The notes under the pieces are model-generated. The model saw nothing but the letters and a program-made list of their open reading frames with translations. It was not told where the DNA came from and did no database searches. Source: Roseomonas sp. E05 (lineage in GTDB: Bacteria; Pseudomonadota; Alphaproteobacteria; Acetobacterales; Acetobacteraceae). From it: a stretch of DNA of 64,000 bases. This document shows, piece by piece, positions 7,473 through 17,265 of the stretch. Position numbers and translations under genes: made by a program. Where the stretch lies: positions 1-64,000 of the forward strand of contig NZ_JASIRT010000018.1 of NCBI RefSeq assembly GCF_030063475.1, read 5' to 3'. Position 1 is the first letter of the stretch, and the number at the start of each line of letters is the position of its first letter.

Positions 7473-8624
7473 ATGCCCGAGCTCGCACCCTTCGCCGTCC
7501 GGCCCGAGACTTCGCGGGGCCGGCTCCACCCGGAGCCGGCGGATGGCGTGCGCTCGCCCTTCCAGCGGGACCGTGACCGCATCATCCACAGCACGGCCTT
7601 TCGCCGCCTGCAGTACAAGACGCAGGTCTTCATCTACCATGAGGGCGATGCCTTCCGCACCCGCCTGACCCACAGCATCGAGGTGGCCCAGCTCGCCCGC
7701 TCGATCGCGCGGCGCCTGCGGATCGACGAGGATCTGGCCGAGGCGCTGGCCCTGGCGCATGACCTCGGCCATCCGCCCTTCGGCCATGCCGGGGAGGAGG
7801 CGCTGAACGGGCTGATGCGCCCCTATGGCGGCTTCGACCACAACGCCCAGAGCCTGAAGGCGGTAACGGTGCTGGAGAAGCGCTATGCCGGCTTCGACGG
7901 GCTGAACCTGACCTGGGAGACGCTGGAGGGGCTGGCCAAGCACAATGGCCCGATCCGCCGCCCGTCGCCCTTCATGGCGGAGTATGACGGCCGGCATCCG
8001 CTGGACCTGGGCAGCCATGCCTCGGTCGAGGCGCAGGTCGCCGCCCTGGCCGACGACATCGCCTACAACAACCATGACCTCGATGACGGGCTGCGCGCCG
8101 GGCTGTTCACCCTGGACGAGGCCGCCACCCTGCCACTGGTCGGCGATGCGGTGCGCGAGGTTCGCACGCTCCACCCCGAGGCCTCGCCGGGCCGGCAGGC
8201 CAGCGAGGCGATCCGGCGCGTCATCAACGTCATGGTGCAGGACGTGATGACGGAGGCGGGGCGCCGGCTGGCCGCGCTGGCGCCGCGGAGCGTCGAGGAC
8301 GTGCGCGCCGCCGGCCGCCCGATGATCGCCTTCAGCGAGCCGATGCAGGCCGCCAACCAGCAGGTGCGCGACTTCCTGCGCGGCCGGATGTACCGCCACT
8401 GGCGCGTCAACCGCACCACGCAGAAGTCGAAGCGCGTGGTGCAGATGCTCTTCAGCCTGCTGCATGGCGGGCCGGACATGCTGCCGCCCGAGTGGCGGGA
8501 GGGCGCCGGCGCGCCCGGCACCGCACGCTGCGCCGCCGTGGTCTGCGACTACATCGCCAGCATGACCGACCGCTTCGCGTTGGACGAGCACCGGCGCCTC
8601 ACCGACCCCCACATTCCCGGCTGA
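7473..8624 (+). CDS. dgt: deoxyguanosinetriphosphate triphosphohydrolase-like protein
   Basis: 383 residues of the HD-domain dGTPase family that removes triphosphate from dNTPs. The start of the HD domain reads FRTRLTHSIEVAQLARSIARR, followed by ALAHDLGHPPFGHAGEEAL, giving the metal-binding His and His-Asp, and ALADDIAYNNHDLDDGL supplies the distal Asp. The N-terminal RSPFQRDRDRIIHSTAFRRLQYKTQVF block is typical of this branch. It lies 9 bases before argS on the same strand, an arrangement widespread in Alphaproteobacteria. Substrate range for this subfamily is often broader than dGTP, so the name is family-level. Confidence 0.9.
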   Translation: MPELAPFAVRPETSRGRLHPEPADGVRSPFQRDRDRIIHSTAFRRLQYKTQVFIYHEGDAFRTRLTHSIEVAQLARSIARRLRIDEDLAEALALAHDLGHPPFGHAGEEALNGLMRPYGGFDHNAQSLKAVTVLEKRYAGFDGLNLTWETLEGLAKHNGPIRRPSPFMAEYDGRHPLDLGSHASVEAQVAALADDIAYNNHDLDDGLRAGLFTLDEAATLPLVGDAVREVRTLHPEASPGRQASEAIRRVINVMVQDVMTEAGRRLAALAPRSVEDVRAAGRPMIAFSEPMQAANQQVRDFLRGRMYRHWRVNRTTQKSKRVVQMLFSLLHGGPDMLPPEWREGAGAPGTARCAAVVCDYIASMTDRFALDEHRRLTDPHIPG

Positions 8625-8633
8625 ACGGACACC

Positions 8634-10421
8634 ATGGAACAGACCCCCGCCGCCCCGCAGGACATCTTCGCCGCGCTGCGCACGGAGGTTCTGGCCTGCC
8701 TGCGCCGCATCCTGCCCGAGCTGCCCGAGGAGGCGCTCTCCCGCGTTGCCGTCGAGCCGCCACGCGACGCCGCGCATGGCGACATGTCCACCAACGCCGC
8801 CATGGTGGTGGCCAAGGCCGCGAAGCTGCCGCCGCCGAAGATCGCCGCGCCGCTGGCCCAGGCGCTGGCCGAGCTGCCGATGGTGGCCGAGGCCGCGCCG
8901 GCCGGCCCTGGCTTCGTCAACCTGCGGCTGACCGAGACCTTCCTGCTCGGCCAGGTGCCCTTGGTGCTGGGCGCCGGCGAGGACTACGGCACCAGCCCGG
9001 CCGGGCAGGGCGTGCGCGTGGACGTGGAATACGTCTCCGCCAACCCGACCGGACCGATGCATGTGGGCCATTGCCGTGGCGCCGTGGTGGGCGATGCGCT
9101 GGCCAACCTGCTGGCCAAGGCCGGCTACGAGGTCACCAAGGAATACTACGTCAACGATGCCGGCGCGCAGGTGCAGGCGCTCGCCTATGCCGCCTACTGG
9201 CGCTACCTCCAGGCGCTCGGCACGCCACTGACCGAGGAGGAATACGCCGCCTCCACGCCGAACGGGCTGCAGTATCGCGGCGAATACCTGATTCCGGTGG
9301 GGGAGGCGCTGAAGGCGCAGCATGGCGAGGCGCTCGCGCCCGGCGCGCGCCCGGCCGATCCCTCGCTCTGGCTCGACACGGTGCGCGAGTTCGCCGTGGC
9401 CCGGATGATGGACGAGATCCGCGGCGATCTCGCCGCGCTCGGTGTCGAGCACGACGTGTTCATCAGCGAGGCCGCGCTGGTGAAGGCGGGCGTGGCCGAC
9501 CGTGCCATCGCCGAGCTGGCCGCCAAGGGCTTTGTCTACGAGGGCGTGCTGGAGCCGCCCAAGGGCAAGCTGCCGGATGACTGGGAGCCGCGCCCGCAGA
9601 CGCTCTTCGCCTCCACCCGCTTCGGCGACGACGTGGACCGCCCGCTGCGCAAGAGCGACGGCAGCAACACCTATTTCGCCAACGACATCGGCAACCACGC
9701 CGACAAGATCGCGCGCGGCTTCGACGAGCTGGTGCAGGTCTGGGGCGCCGACCATGGCGGCTATGTTTCGCGCATGAAGGCGGCGGTCGCGGCGCTCTCG
9801 GGCGAGAAGCCGGTCGGCTTCGAGGTGGTGCTGACGCAGATCGTCAAGGTGATGAAGGGCGGCGAACCGGTGCGCATGTCCAAGCGCGCCGGCACCTACA
9901 TCACGCTGCGCGACCTGATCGACGAGGTGGGGCGCGACGCCGTGCGCTTCACCATGCTGACGCGCAAGTCGGACGCGCAGATGGACTTCGACCTCGACAA
10001 GGTCGTCGAGCAGTCGCGCGACAACCCCGTCTTCTACGTGCAGTACGCGCACGCGCGCTGCCGTTCCGTGCTGCGGCAGGCTGGCGATCCCGCAGCGGTT
10101 GAGCTGACCGGGGTGCCGCTCGATATGCTGCGTGACCCTGCCGAGCTGGCCCTGATCCGCCGCATGGCCACTTGGCCGCGCACGGTGGAGGCCGCTGCTG
10201 CGGCGCGGGAGCCACACCGAATTGCCTTTTATCTCCATGACTTGGCCGCCGACTTTCATATTTTGTGGAACCGTGGGCGGGATGATGCGACACTCCGCTT
10301 CATCCGCGCCGAGGAGCCGGAAGCCACGCGGGCGCGCCTCGCGCTGGTTGCCGCCACGGCCGTCGTCATTCGCTCGGGCCTGCGGGTCATGGGCGTCGCG
10401 CCAGTTGAGGAGATGCGGTGA
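8634..10421 (+). CDS. argS: arginyl-tRNA synthetase
   Basis: 595-residue class I synthetase. The HIGH-like motif is HVGH at residues 143-146 in [15 protein letters not shown]. The KMSKS-like signature is [14 protein letters not shown], the relaxed form usual for ArgRS. An N-terminal tRNA D-loop recognition (Add-1) domain and a C-terminal DALR anticodon-binding helical domain fit the length. The ATG at 8634 follows dgt by 9 bases, and the TGA overlaps the GTG start of the SPOR gene by four bases, indicating translational coupling. Confidence 0.96.
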   Translation: MEQTPAAPQDIFAALRTEVLACLRRILPELPEEALSRVAVEPPRDAAHGDMSTNAAMVVAKAAKLPPPKIAAPLAQALAELPMVAEAAPAGPGFVNLRLTETFLLGQVPLVLGAGEDYGTSPAGQGVRVDVEYVSANPTGPMHVGHCRGAVVGDALANLLAKAGYEVTKEYYVNDAGAQVQALAYAAYWRYLQALGTPLTEEEYAASTPNGLQYRGEYLIPVGEALKAQHGEALAPGARPADPSLWLDTVREFAVARMMDEIRGDLAALGVEHDVFISEAALVKAGVADRAIAELAAKGFVYEGVLEPPKGKLPDDWEPRPQTLFASTRFGDDVDRPLRKSDGSNTYFANDIGNHADKIARGFDELVQVWGADHGGYVSRMKAAVAALSGEKPVGFEVVLTQIVKVMKGGEPVRMSKRAGTYITLRDLIDEVGRDAVRFTMLTRKSDAQMDFDLDKVVEQSRDNPVFYVQYAHARCRSVLRQAGDPAAVELTGVPLDMLRDPAELALIRRMATWPRTVEAAAAAREPHRIAFYLHDLAADFHILWNRGRDDATLRFIRAEEPEATRARLALVAATAVVIRSGLRVMGVAPVEEMR

Positions 10422-11239
10422 GGGAAGCTCAGGTCCCGTCCTATCGTGTGCGGCAATCATCCGGAGAAAGCGGACCGCCGCGCCTGTTTCTCGTGGCGGG
10501 CGGCATCGCCGGGCTGCTTGCCGTTGGCGGCCTCGTCGGCTGGGCGGTGACGCGGTACACGGACACCACCATCCCCGTGATCGAGGCCGACTCGCGCCCC
10601 ATCAAGGTGAAGCCGGAGGACCGGGGCGGCCTGCGCGTCCCGAATCAGGACGAAATCATTTTCGAGCGGCGCAACATGGGCTCGCCCTACGAGCCGAGTG
10701 GCCGCCTCGGCCCGGCGGCCGAGACGCCGAACCTCGATGCGTTGCGCGCTGCCACCACGCCGCCGGGCACCACGCCGCCGCCGGGCACCGCGCCTGTGGC
10801 GCCGCCGCCGCAGCCGGCCATCGAGGCGGCCCCCGCGCCGCCCCCGGCCGCGCCGCTGGAGGCTGCCCCGCCGAGCGGTCCGGCGCCGGTCGTCCAGGCC
10901 CCCGCGCCCGCCGCACCGATGCCCGCGCCTGCGCCGGCTGCGCCCGTCAGGACGGCTGTCGCGCCGCCGCCGGCTCCCGTCCGCGCCGTGGGCGGAGTGG
11001 TGGTGCAACTCGGCGCGCTCGACTCGGAGGAGGGGGCCCGCACGGAGTGGGAACGCCTTGGCCGGCGCGCCCCGGACCTGATGCAGGGCCGCACGCCGCA
11101 CATCATCCGCTTCGAGCGCGAGGGCAAGCCGACCATGTGGCGCCTGCGCACCGGCGGCTTCGACAGCCGCGAGGCGGCGAACACCTTCTGTGAGTCGATG
11201 AAGAGCCGGGGCGGCGCCTGCGCCGTCATCGGGGGCTGA
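10418..11239 (+). CDS. SPOR-domain membrane protein
   Basis: 273 residues: a cytoplasmic head (1-20), one transmembrane helix at about 23-45 ([19 protein letters not shown]), a periplasmic linker rich in Ala and Pro (about 105-190), and a C-terminal SPOR domain (about 193-273; [20 protein letters not shown], then [20 protein letters not shown]). SPOR domains bind denuded peptidoglycan at the division septum. GTG start, overlapping the argS stop (GTGA). With nagZ immediately downstream it forms a small cell-wall module inside a translation/chromosome operon. The specific role is not known. Confidence 0.87.
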   Translation: MREAQVPSYRVRQSSGESGPPRLFLVAGGIAGLLAVGGLVGWAVTRYTDTTIPVIEADSRPIKVKPEDRGGLRVPNQDEIIFERRNMGSPYEPSGRLGPAAETPNLDALRAATTPPGTTPPPGTAPVAPPPQPAIEAAPAPPPAAPLEAAPPSGPAPVVQAPAPAAPMPAPAPAAPVRTAVAPPPAPVRAVGGVVVQLGALDSEEGARTEWERLGRRAPDLMQGRTPHIIRFEREGKPTMWRLRTGGFDSREAANTFCESMKSRGGACAVIGG

Positions 11240-11254
11240 AAGGGCGCCTTCACC

Positions 11255-12259
11255 ATGTCCACGCCGCGCGCGGCCATCATCGGCCTTTCGGGCCCCGTCC
11301 TGCTGGCCGAGGAGGTGGCGATGCTGCGCCGCCTGCGCCCGCTCGGGGCGATCCTGTTCGCGCGCAACGTGGAGTCCCCGGCGCAGCTTGCCGCGCTCAC
11401 GGCGGCGATCCGCGCGGAGCTGGGAGGCGAGGCGCCGATCCTGATCGACCAGGAAGGCGGGCGCGTGGCCCGGCTGCGCCCGCCGCACTGGCCGGCCTTC
11501 CCGCCGGCCGCCGCCTTCGAGAGCCGCCCCGCCGGCGCCGCCGAGGCCAATGCCACGCTGCTCGGGCTCGAATGCGCCGCCATGGGGCTGGACGTGGTCT
11601 GCGCCCCGGTGCTGGACCTGCGCCTGCCCGGCGCGCATGGCATCATCGGCGACCGCTCCTTCGGCGCCGCGCCGGAAGAGGTGGCCCGCCTCGGCGCCGC
11701 CTGGATCGCCGGGCTGCAGGCGGCGGGCACCATTCCCGTCATCAAGCACATTCCCGGCCATGGCCGCGCCATGGCGGACAGCCATCTGGAACTGCCACGC
11801 GTCACCGAGGCGCGGGACGTGCTGGAGGCCGACCTGGCGCCGTTCCGCGCCCTCGCGGCCAGCGGCGCCTGGGCGATGACCGCGCATATCCTCTACCCCG
11901 CCTGGGATGCCGAGCGGCCGGCCACCCTGTCGCCGCGGGTGATCTCCGGCGTGATCCGCGGCGAGATCGGCTTCGATGGCGTGCTGGTCTCGGACGACCT
12001 GGCGATGCACGCGCTGCAGGGGCCGCCGGGCGAGCTGGCCGCGGCGGCGCTCGCGGCCGGCTGCGACCTCGTGCTGCACTGCACCGGCGATCTGGCGGAG
12101 ACGGTGGCCGTGCTGGAAGGCAGCGCACCGCTCAGCGACCGCGCCGCCGCCCGCCTCGCGGCCGCGCGCGCCGCCACCCGGCTGGCCAGCCAGGGGCGCA
12201 CTGACGACCCCGCCGCGCTCGCCGCCCGGCGGGACGCCCTGTTGCGGGAGGCGGCGTGA
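11255..12259 (+). CDS. nagZ: beta-N-acetylhexosaminidase (NagZ, GH3)
   Basis: 334 residues, the length of single-domain bacterial NagZ, which trims GlcNAc from anhydroMurNAc-peptides during cytosolic peptidoglycan recycling. The signature KHIPGHGRAMADSHLELP contains the conserved KH-PGHG and the Asp-Ser-His catalytic dyad region; DQEGGRVARLR and the LVSDDLAM nucleophile segment are also present. It starts 15 bases after the SPOR gene and overlaps the next gene by GTGA. Confidence 0.93.
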   Translation: MSTPRAAIIGLSGPVLLAEEVAMLRRLRPLGAILFARNVESPAQLAALTAAIRAELGGEAPILIDQEGGRVARLRPPHWPAFPPAAAFESRPAGAAEANATLLGLECAAMGLDVVCAPVLDLRLPGAHGIIGDRSFGAAPEEVARLGAAWIAGLQAAGTIPVIKHIPGHGRAMADSHLELPRVTEARDVLEADLAPFRALAASGAWAMTAHILYPAWDAERPATLSPRVISGVIRGEIGFDGVLVSDDLAMHALQGPPGELAAAALAAGCDLVLHCTGDLAETVAVLEGSAPLSDRAAARLAAARAATRLASQGRTDDPAALAARRDALLREAA

Positions 12260-12957
12260 CCGGCTGGCTGCCCGAGCTCGCGGTCGCCATCCTTGCCACG
12301 GTCCTGGCCATCACGCTGCATGAGGCGGCGCATGGCTACGCGGCCCTGGCGCTGGGAGACGACACCGCGCAGCGCGCCGGCCGGCTCAGCCTGAACCCGC
12401 TGCGGCATGTGGACCCCGTCGGCACGGTGCTGCTGCCCGGCATCCTGCTGCTGGTCCAGCTGCTGACCATCGGCCGGGTCGAGGCGATGTTCGGCTGGGC
12501 CAAGCCGGTGCCGGTGGATGTCCGCCGGCTGCGCGACCCCCGCTCGGGCATGGCGCTGGTGGCCGCCGCCGGGCCGGCGATGAACGTCTTCCTCGCCTGG
12601 TGCGCGGCGATGCTGGCGCATCCGCTGGAGAGCCTTGGCGGCACCCTGCCGCCCGAGGCGATGGCGCTGGGCATCCGCTTCGTCATTCTCTCCATCCTGG
12701 CCAATCTGCTGCTCGGCCTGTTCAACCTGCTGCCGGTTCCCCCGCTGGATGGCGGACGCATCCTGGTCGGCCTGCTGCCGGCGCCGCTGGCCATGCAGGT
12801 GGCGCGGCTGGAGCGGGGGGGGCTGCTGATCGTGCTGCTGCTGATCTTCGTGCTGCCGCGCATCTCGCCCTCGCTCGACCTGCTCGGCTGGCTGGTCGAA
12901 CTGGTCACCGGGCCGGGCTTCAACCTGATCCTGTGGCTGGCCGGACACGGGACATGA
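12256..12957 (+). CDS. site-2 protease family (M50) membrane protein
   Basis: 233 residues, mainly hydrophobic. The zinc motif HEAAH (in ITLHEAAHGYAALALGD, about residues 22-26) and a distal NLLPVPPLDGGRIL stretch with the third metal ligand Asp mark an M50 intramembrane metallopeptidase of the short YwhC/Rip-like group, lacking a PDZ domain. Substrates are unknown. GTG start overlapping nagZ and an ATGA overlap with scpA place it tightly in the operon, as in many Alphaproteobacteria. Confidence 0.87.
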   Translation: MTGWLPELAVAILATVLAITLHEAAHGYAALALGDDTAQRAGRLSLNPLRHVDPVGTVLLPGILLLVQLLTIGRVEAMFGWAKPVPVDVRRLRDPRSGMALVAAAGPAMNVFLAWCAAMLAHPLESLGGTLPPEAMALGIRFVILSILANLLLGLFNLLPVPPLDGGRILVGLLPAPLAMQVARLERGGLLIVLLLIFVLPRISPSLDLLGWLVELVTGPGFNLILWLAGHGT

Positions 12958-13736
12958 CGGCGCCGGAGACGCTGCATGTCAGCCTGGATGGCTATGAGGG
13001 GCCGCTCGACCTGCTGCTGGAGCTGGCGCGGGCGCAGAAGGTGGACATCGCCCGGCTCTCCATCCTGGATCTGGTCGATCAGTACCTCGCGGTGATCGAG
13101 GGCGCCCGCCAGGTCCGGCTGGAGCTGGCGGCGGACTGGCTGGTGATGGCGGCCTGGCTGGCCTGGCTGAAGTCCCGCCTCCTGCTGCCGGAGGACCCGC
13201 AGCAGGAGGAGGACGCCGAGGCGCTGGCCGGGCAGCTCGCCGAGCGTCTGGCCGAGCTGGAGCGGATGCGGGCGGCCGCCCAGTGGCTCGCCACCCGGCC
13301 GCAGCTCGGCCAGGAGGTGCTGGAGCGCGGCAACCCCGAGAGCTTCCTGCGGCAGGACCGCAGCGGGTTGAACGCGGACCTGCCGATGCTGTTGCGCGCC
13401 TATGTGGAGGCGCTGCGCCGCTCCGCGGCCAAGCGGCCCTACCGCCCCAAGCCGCGCCGCCTCTGGACGGTGCAGGAAGCGCTGGAGCGGCTCGCGCGGC
13501 TGGTCGGCGGCCTGCCGGAATGGGGCGAGCTGCAACGCTTCCTGCCCGAAGCCCTGGAGGATCCGGTGGAGCGGCGCGCCGCCCTGGCGGCCACGCTCAT
13601 CGCGGGGTTGGAGATGGCGCGGGGCGGCAGTATCGAGTTGCGGCAGGAAGCCGCCTTCGGCCCCATCCTGCTGCGGCGTTGCCCGGCGGCCGAGGCGGCG
13701 CTGGAGGGAGCCGACCATGATGCCGCTGCCGCCTGA
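12954..13736 (+). CDS. scpA: segregation and condensation protein A
   Basis: 260-residue kleisin subunit of the SMC-ScpAB condensin. The N-terminal SMC-binding part carries the family signature YEGPLDLLLELARAQKVDI (about 13-31) and IARLSILDLVDQYL; a helical middle part and a C-terminal winged-helix (ELRQEAAFGPILL) follow. ATG overlaps the protease stop (ATGA), and scpB starts inside its last 20 bases, a strong sign of coupled translation. Confidence 0.93.
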   Translation: MTAPETLHVSLDGYEGPLDLLLELARAQKVDIARLSILDLVDQYLAVIEGARQVRLELAADWLVMAAWLAWLKSRLLLPEDPQQEEDAEALAGQLAERLAELERMRAAAQWLATRPQLGQEVLERGNPESFLRQDRSGLNADLPMLLRAYVEALRRSAAKRPYRPKPRRLWTVQEALERLARLVGGLPEWGELQRFLPEALEDPVERRAALAATLIAGLEMARGGSIELRQEAAFGPILLRRCPAAEAALEGADHDAAAA

Positions 13737-14310
13737 CGGGGACCCGGCAGGCCTCGCGCAACTCGAACACGCGCTGCGCCTCGCCGAGGCGCTGGTCTTC
13801 GCCTCCGACCGCCCGGTGCCGCCGCAGCGCCTGCAGGAGCTGCTGCCCGAGGGGTTGCGCGCGGATGCGGTGCTGACCCTGCTCGCCTCCCGCTATGCCG
13901 GGCGCGGGGTGGAGCTGACCGAGGTGGCCGGCGGCTATGCCTTCCGCACCGCCCCGGATCTCGCGCCGGTGCTGACGCGCGTGGTGGAGGCGCCCCGCCG
14001 CCTGCCGCGTGCGGCGATGGAGGCACTGGCCATCATCGCCTACCACCAGCCCGTCACCCGCCCGGAGATCGAGGAGATTCGCGGCACCAGCCTGTCCCAG
14101 ACGACACTGGAAACCCTGCTGGAGCAGGGACTGATCGCACCGCGCGGCCGCAAGGAGGTGCCGGGCCGGCCGACGCTCTGGGGCACCACGCCCCGCTTCC
14201 TGGAGCAGTTCGGCCTGCGGGTCCTGGCCGACCTGCCGCGCCGGGAGGAGCTGCTCGCCGGCGACGGGCAGCCCGGCATCGGCGGCCCGCCGGGGGGCAG
14301 CCTCCTGTGA
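13717..14310 (+). CDS. scpB: segregation and condensation protein B
   Basis: 197 residues with two winged-helix domains. The core EALVFASDRPVPPQRLQELLP and LPRAAMEALAIIAYHQPVTR followed by EIEEIRG match ScpB, which dimerises and clamps ScpA in the condensin complex. Two adjacent ATGs (13717 and 13720) are possible starts; GGAGGGAG just upstream fits either. The gene overlaps scpA by 20 bases. The 152 bases after it hold no tatA, unlike the usual scpB-tatA-tatB order. Confidence 0.92.
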   Translation: MMPLPPDGDPAGLAQLEHALRLAEALVFASDRPVPPQRLQELLPEGLRADAVLTLLASRYAGRGVELTEVAGGYAFRTAPDLAPVLTRVVEAPRRLPRAAMEALAIIAYHQPVTRPEIEEIRGTSLSQTTLETLLEQGLIAPRGRKEVPGRPTLWGTTPRFLEQFGLRVLADLPRREELLAGDGQPGIGGPPGGSLL

Positions 14311-14462
14311 AGCTTGCTGCGGAGCGCCCGCACGCCTTCGTCTTTTCGGCGGGAAGCGCCTAGATAGGCAGAATGGATAAACGGGAAGCAAGGCGGCCGA
14401 TTGGCGCTGTCCTCCGTTCCTGCTAACGGAAGCGGCCCCCGGCTGGGGGAGATGGGAAGCAC

Positions 14463-15017
14463 ATGTTCGATTTCGCGTGGTCGGAACTGGCCTTGATCGC
14501 CGTGGTGGCGGTGGTGGTGATCGGGCCGAAGGACCTGCCGGACGCCATCCGCAACATCGCCAAGGGAATCCAGAAGCTGCGGCGCATGGCCGCGGAGTTC
14601 CAGTCGCATGCCGACGAGCTGGTCCGCGAGGCCAAGCTCGAGGACGTGCGCGACCAGATCCGCGACATCCGCAACTTCGACCTGAAGGGCGCGATCGAGC
14701 GCAACCTTGACCAGGACGGGCAGATCCGGCGTACCATCAACGAGGACCCGTTGAAGGATGCCTGGAAGCCCGAGCCCAGCTCGTCTGCCGCCACCAGCCC
14801 GGCGACGCCGGCGGCTTCGTCGGCCGATGCCCCGGAGCACGTGGAGACGAGCGCGGCGCCGGCCTTCGTCCCCCCGGCGGTCGCGGCCGAATCCGGCCCC
14901 GCCCGCCCGACCGGCCCTGACCGGCCCGCCGAAGGCCGCGACACGGCACCCGCCGCCGAGCCTGCCTCTGGCACTGCCCAGACGGTCCCGGGCAAGCCCG
15001 CAACCCCGAACGTCTGA
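14463..15017 (+). CDS. tatB: Sec-independent (Tat) translocase subunit TatB
   Basis: 184 residues: a single N-terminal membrane helix MFDFAWSELALIAVVAVVVIGPKDLP, with the conserved Glu at residue 8 and the GP hinge that marks TatB, then an amphipathic helix (AIRNIAKGIQKLRRM) and a long charged tail ending in a Pro/Ala-rich region. TatB joins TatC to bind twin-arginine signal peptides. The Glu-8 and the long tail favour TatB over TatA. No tatA lies next to it. tatC follows 11 bases later. Confidence 0.92.
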   Translation: MFDFAWSELALIAVVAVVVIGPKDLPDAIRNIAKGIQKLRRMAAEFQSHADELVREAKLEDVRDQIRDIRNFDLKGAIERNLDQDGQIRRTINEDPLKDAWKPEPSSSAATSPATPAASSADAPEHVETSAAPAFVPPAVAAESGPARPTGPDRPAEGRDTAPAAEPASGTAQTVPGKPATPNV

Positions 15018-15028
15018 GCAAACCATCC

Positions 15029-15814
15029 GTGCCCCGAGACCAGGAAGACACAATCGACGACAAGCCGATGCCGCTGATCGAGCACCTGCTCGAACTGCGG
15101 ACGCGGCTGCTATGGTCGCTCGGCGCCTTCATCATCGCCTTCGCGCTCTGCTACTACTTCTCGTCGCAGATCTACGGCTTCCTGGCACAGCCGCTGGCCG
15201 ATATCCTGCAGCAGCAGAGCGGCGGCGAGCGGCGGATGATCTTCACCGCTCTCTATGAAGCTTTCTTCACCTACCTGAAGGTCGCCCTGTTCGGCGCCAC
15301 CTTCCTCAGCTTCCCGATGTGGGCGACGCAGCTCTGGCTGTTCATCGCGCCGGGCCTCTACCGCAGCGAGAAGAAGGCGCTGCTGCCCTTCCTGCTCGCC
15401 TCGCCGGTGCTGTTCGTGATGGGCGCGGCGCTGGCCTACTACTTCATCTTTCCGCTGGCCTGGAAGTTCTTCATCTCCTTCGAGACGCCGCCCGGCTCCG
15501 GTGCGCTGCCCGTGCAGCTCGAGGCGAAGGTCAGCGAGTATCTCAGCCTCGTCATGCACATGATCCTGGCCTTCGGCGTGGCCTTCCAGCTGCCGGTGGC
15601 ACTGACGCTGATGGCCAAGGTCGGCATCGTCTCGGTCGAAGGGCTGAAGCGGGGGCGGCGCTACGCCATCGTCGGCATGTTCGCCGTCTCGGCGGTGATC
15701 ACGCCGCCGGACATCATCAGCCAGATCGGCCTCGCCGTGCCGCTGATCGCCCTGTACGAGATCTCGATCCTGGCCGCGGGCTGGGTGAAGCCGAAGCGCG
15801 ACGACAACAGTTGA
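15029..15814 (+). CDS. tatC: Sec-independent (Tat) translocase subunit TatC
   Basis: 261-residue, six-helix inner membrane core of the Tat translocase. Signature features are MPLIEHLLELRTRLLWSLGAF near the N-terminus, FSAxx-like APGLYRSEKKALLPF in the second loop, and SAVITPPDIISQ before the last helices. I give the GTG at 15029; an in-frame ATG at 15068 giving MPLIEHLLEL would match homologues equally well. It follows tatB closely and is followed by serS after 9 bases. Confidence 0.94.
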   Translation: MPRDQEDTIDDKPMPLIEHLLELRTRLLWSLGAFIIAFALCYYFSSQIYGFLAQPLADILQQQSGGERRMIFTALYEAFFTYLKVALFGATFLSFPMWATQLWLFIAPGLYRSEKKALLPFLLASPVLFVMGAALAYYFIFPLAWKFFISFETPPGSGALPVQLEAKVSEYLSLVMHMILAFGVAFQLPVALTLMAKVGIVSVEGLKRGRRYAIVGMFAVSAVITPPDIISQIGLAVPLIALYEISILAAGWVKPKRDDNS

Positions 15815-15823
15815 GTTCCCGCC

Positions 15824-17092
15824 ATGCATGACATCCGCATCGTCCGCGCCGATCCGGCCGGCTTCGACGCTGCCCTGGCCCGGCGCGGCCTCGCGCCGGT
15901 GGCCGAGGCCCTGCTGGCGCAGGATGCCGCCCGCCGCGCCGCGCAGACCGCCGCCCAGGAGGCGCAGGCCCGCCGCAACCAGCTTTCCAAGGAGATCGGG
16001 CAGGCGAAGCGCCAGGGCGGCGACACCGCGGCGCTGGAGGCGGAGGGCGCCGCGCTGCGCGACCGCATGGAGGCGCTGGAGGCCGAGGCCAAGGCTGCCG
16101 AGGCCGCCCAGATCGCCGTGCTGGAGGCGCTGCCCAACCTGCTCGATGCCGACGTGCCGGAAGGGCGGGACGAGAGCGCCAATCTCGTCCTCCACCAGGA
16201 GGGCACGCCGCCGGAACTCGACTTCGCGCCGAAGCAGCATTTCGAGATCGGCGAGGCGCTCGGGCTGATGGACTTCGCCGGCGCCGCCAAGCTGGCCGGC
16301 GCCCGCTTCACCGTGCTGAAGGGCGCGCTGGCGCGCCTGGAGCGCGCCCTCGGCCAGTACATGCTCTCGCTGCATGTAGAGGAGCATGGCTACACCGAGA
16401 CCGCGGTGCCGCTGCTGGTGAACGACGCCACCATGTACGGCACCGGCCAGTTGCCGAAGTTCGAGGAGGACCTGTTCCGCACCACGGACGGGCGCTGGCT
16501 GATCCCGACGGCCGAGGTGCCGCTGACCAACCTCGCGGCGGGCGAAATCCTGCCCGAGGCGGAACTGCCGCTGCGCTTCGCCGCGCTCTCGCCCTGCTTC
16601 CGCTCCGAGGCCGGCAGCGCCGGGCGCGACACCCGCGGCATGCTGCGCCAGCACCAGTTCTCCAAGGTGGAGATGGTCTCCATCACCACGCCGGAGCAGT
16701 CGGAGGCCGAGCATGAACGCATGACCCGCTGCGCCGAGCGGGTGCTGACCGAGCTGGGCCTCGTCTGGCGCCGCATCGTGCTCTGCGCCGGGGACACCGG
16801 CTTCTCCGCGGCGAAGACCTACGACCTGGAGGTCTGGCTGCCGGGGCAGGGGGCCTGGCGGGAGATCTCCTCCTGCTCCAACACCCGCGAGTTCCAGGCG
16901 CGCCGGATGAATGCCCGCTACCGCCCGAAAGAGGGCAAGGGCACGGCCTTCCTGCACACGCTGAACGGCTCCGGTGTGGCTGTCGGCCGGGCATTGATCG
17001 CGGTGCTGGAGACGCACCAGCAGGCGGATGGCAGCGTGCGCGTGCCGCAGGTGCTGGCACCCTGGATGGGCGGGGCCACGAGGATCGGCTGA
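15824..17092 (+). CDS. serS: seryl-tRNA synthetase
   Basis: 422-residue class II synthetase. The N-terminal antiparallel coiled coil (about 30-105, rich in Ala, Glu, Arg) binds the long variable arm of tRNA-Ser. Motif 2 is seen in [23 protein letters not shown] and motif 3 in [16 protein letters not shown]. Placement after tatC is standard in Alphaproteobacteria. The TGA is followed by 45 bases and a tRNA-Pro. Confidence 0.96.
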   Translation: MHDIRIVRADPAGFDAALARRGLAPVAEALLAQDAARRAAQTAAQEAQARRNQLSKEIGQAKRQGGDTAALEAEGAALRDRMEALEAEAKAAEAAQIAVLEALPNLLDADVPEGRDESANLVLHQEGTPPELDFAPKQHFEIGEALGLMDFAGAAKLAGARFTVLKGALARLERALGQYMLSLHVEEHGYTETAVPLLVNDATMYGTGQLPKFEEDLFRTTDGRWLIPTAEVPLTNLAAGEILPEAELPLRFAALSPCFRSEAGSAGRDTRGMLRQHQFSKVEMVSITTPEQSEAEHERMTRCAERVLTELGLVWRRIVLCAGDTGFSAAKTYDLEVWLPGQGAWREISSCSNTREFQARRMNARYRPKEGKGTAFLHTLNGSGVAVGRALIAVLETHQQADGSVRVPQVLAPWMGGATRIG

Positions 17093-17098
17093 AGGCGC

Positions 17099-17126
17099 TT
17101 GCGGAGCGGCCAGCCAGACCATAGTT
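17099..17126 (+). promoter_or_regulatory. candidate promoter for tRNA-Pro
   Basis: TTGCGG (17099-17104) and ATAGTT (17121-17126) separated by 16 bases, with the expected start about 5 bases before the mature tRNA 5' end. Position and -35 quality are good; the -10 is approximate. Confidence 0.45.
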
Positions 17127-17137
17127 TGCACCCCATT

Positions 17138-17211
17138 CGGGGCGTAGCGCAGCCTGGTAGCGCATCTGCTTTGGGAGCAGAGGGCCGGAGGTTCGAATCC
17201 TCTCGCCCCGA
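17138..17211 (+). tRNA. tRNA-Pro (anticodon TGG)
   Basis: Acceptor CGGGGCG (17138-17144) pairs with CGCCCCG (17204-17210), discriminator A. The anticodon stem-loop CTGCTTTGGGAGCAG gives loop TTTGGGA and anticodon TGG. D-arm GCGCAGCCTGGTAGCGC and T-loop GTTCGAATCC are normal. The 3' CCA is not encoded. A GC-rich hairpin GGCGGG/CCCGCC follows at 17223-17238 and may end the transcript. Confidence 0.95.
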
Positions 17212-17222
17212 AACCCTGTTCC

Positions 17223-17238
17223 GGCGGGGCACCCCGCC
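17223..17238 (+). terminator. short GC hairpin after tRNA-Pro
   Basis: GGCGGG and CCCGCC around GCAC, 12 bases past the tRNA, without a T-run. A weak terminator or processing hairpin, or chance in GC-rich DNA. Confidence 0.35.
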
Positions 17239-17265
17239 AGCATGAGGCCGAGAGCACCGAACGCC

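Noticed and set aside
7140-10460. Minus-strand frame of about 1100 codons across dgt and argS
   Set aside because: Antisense to two recognised genes and without any domain; a codon-bias shadow.
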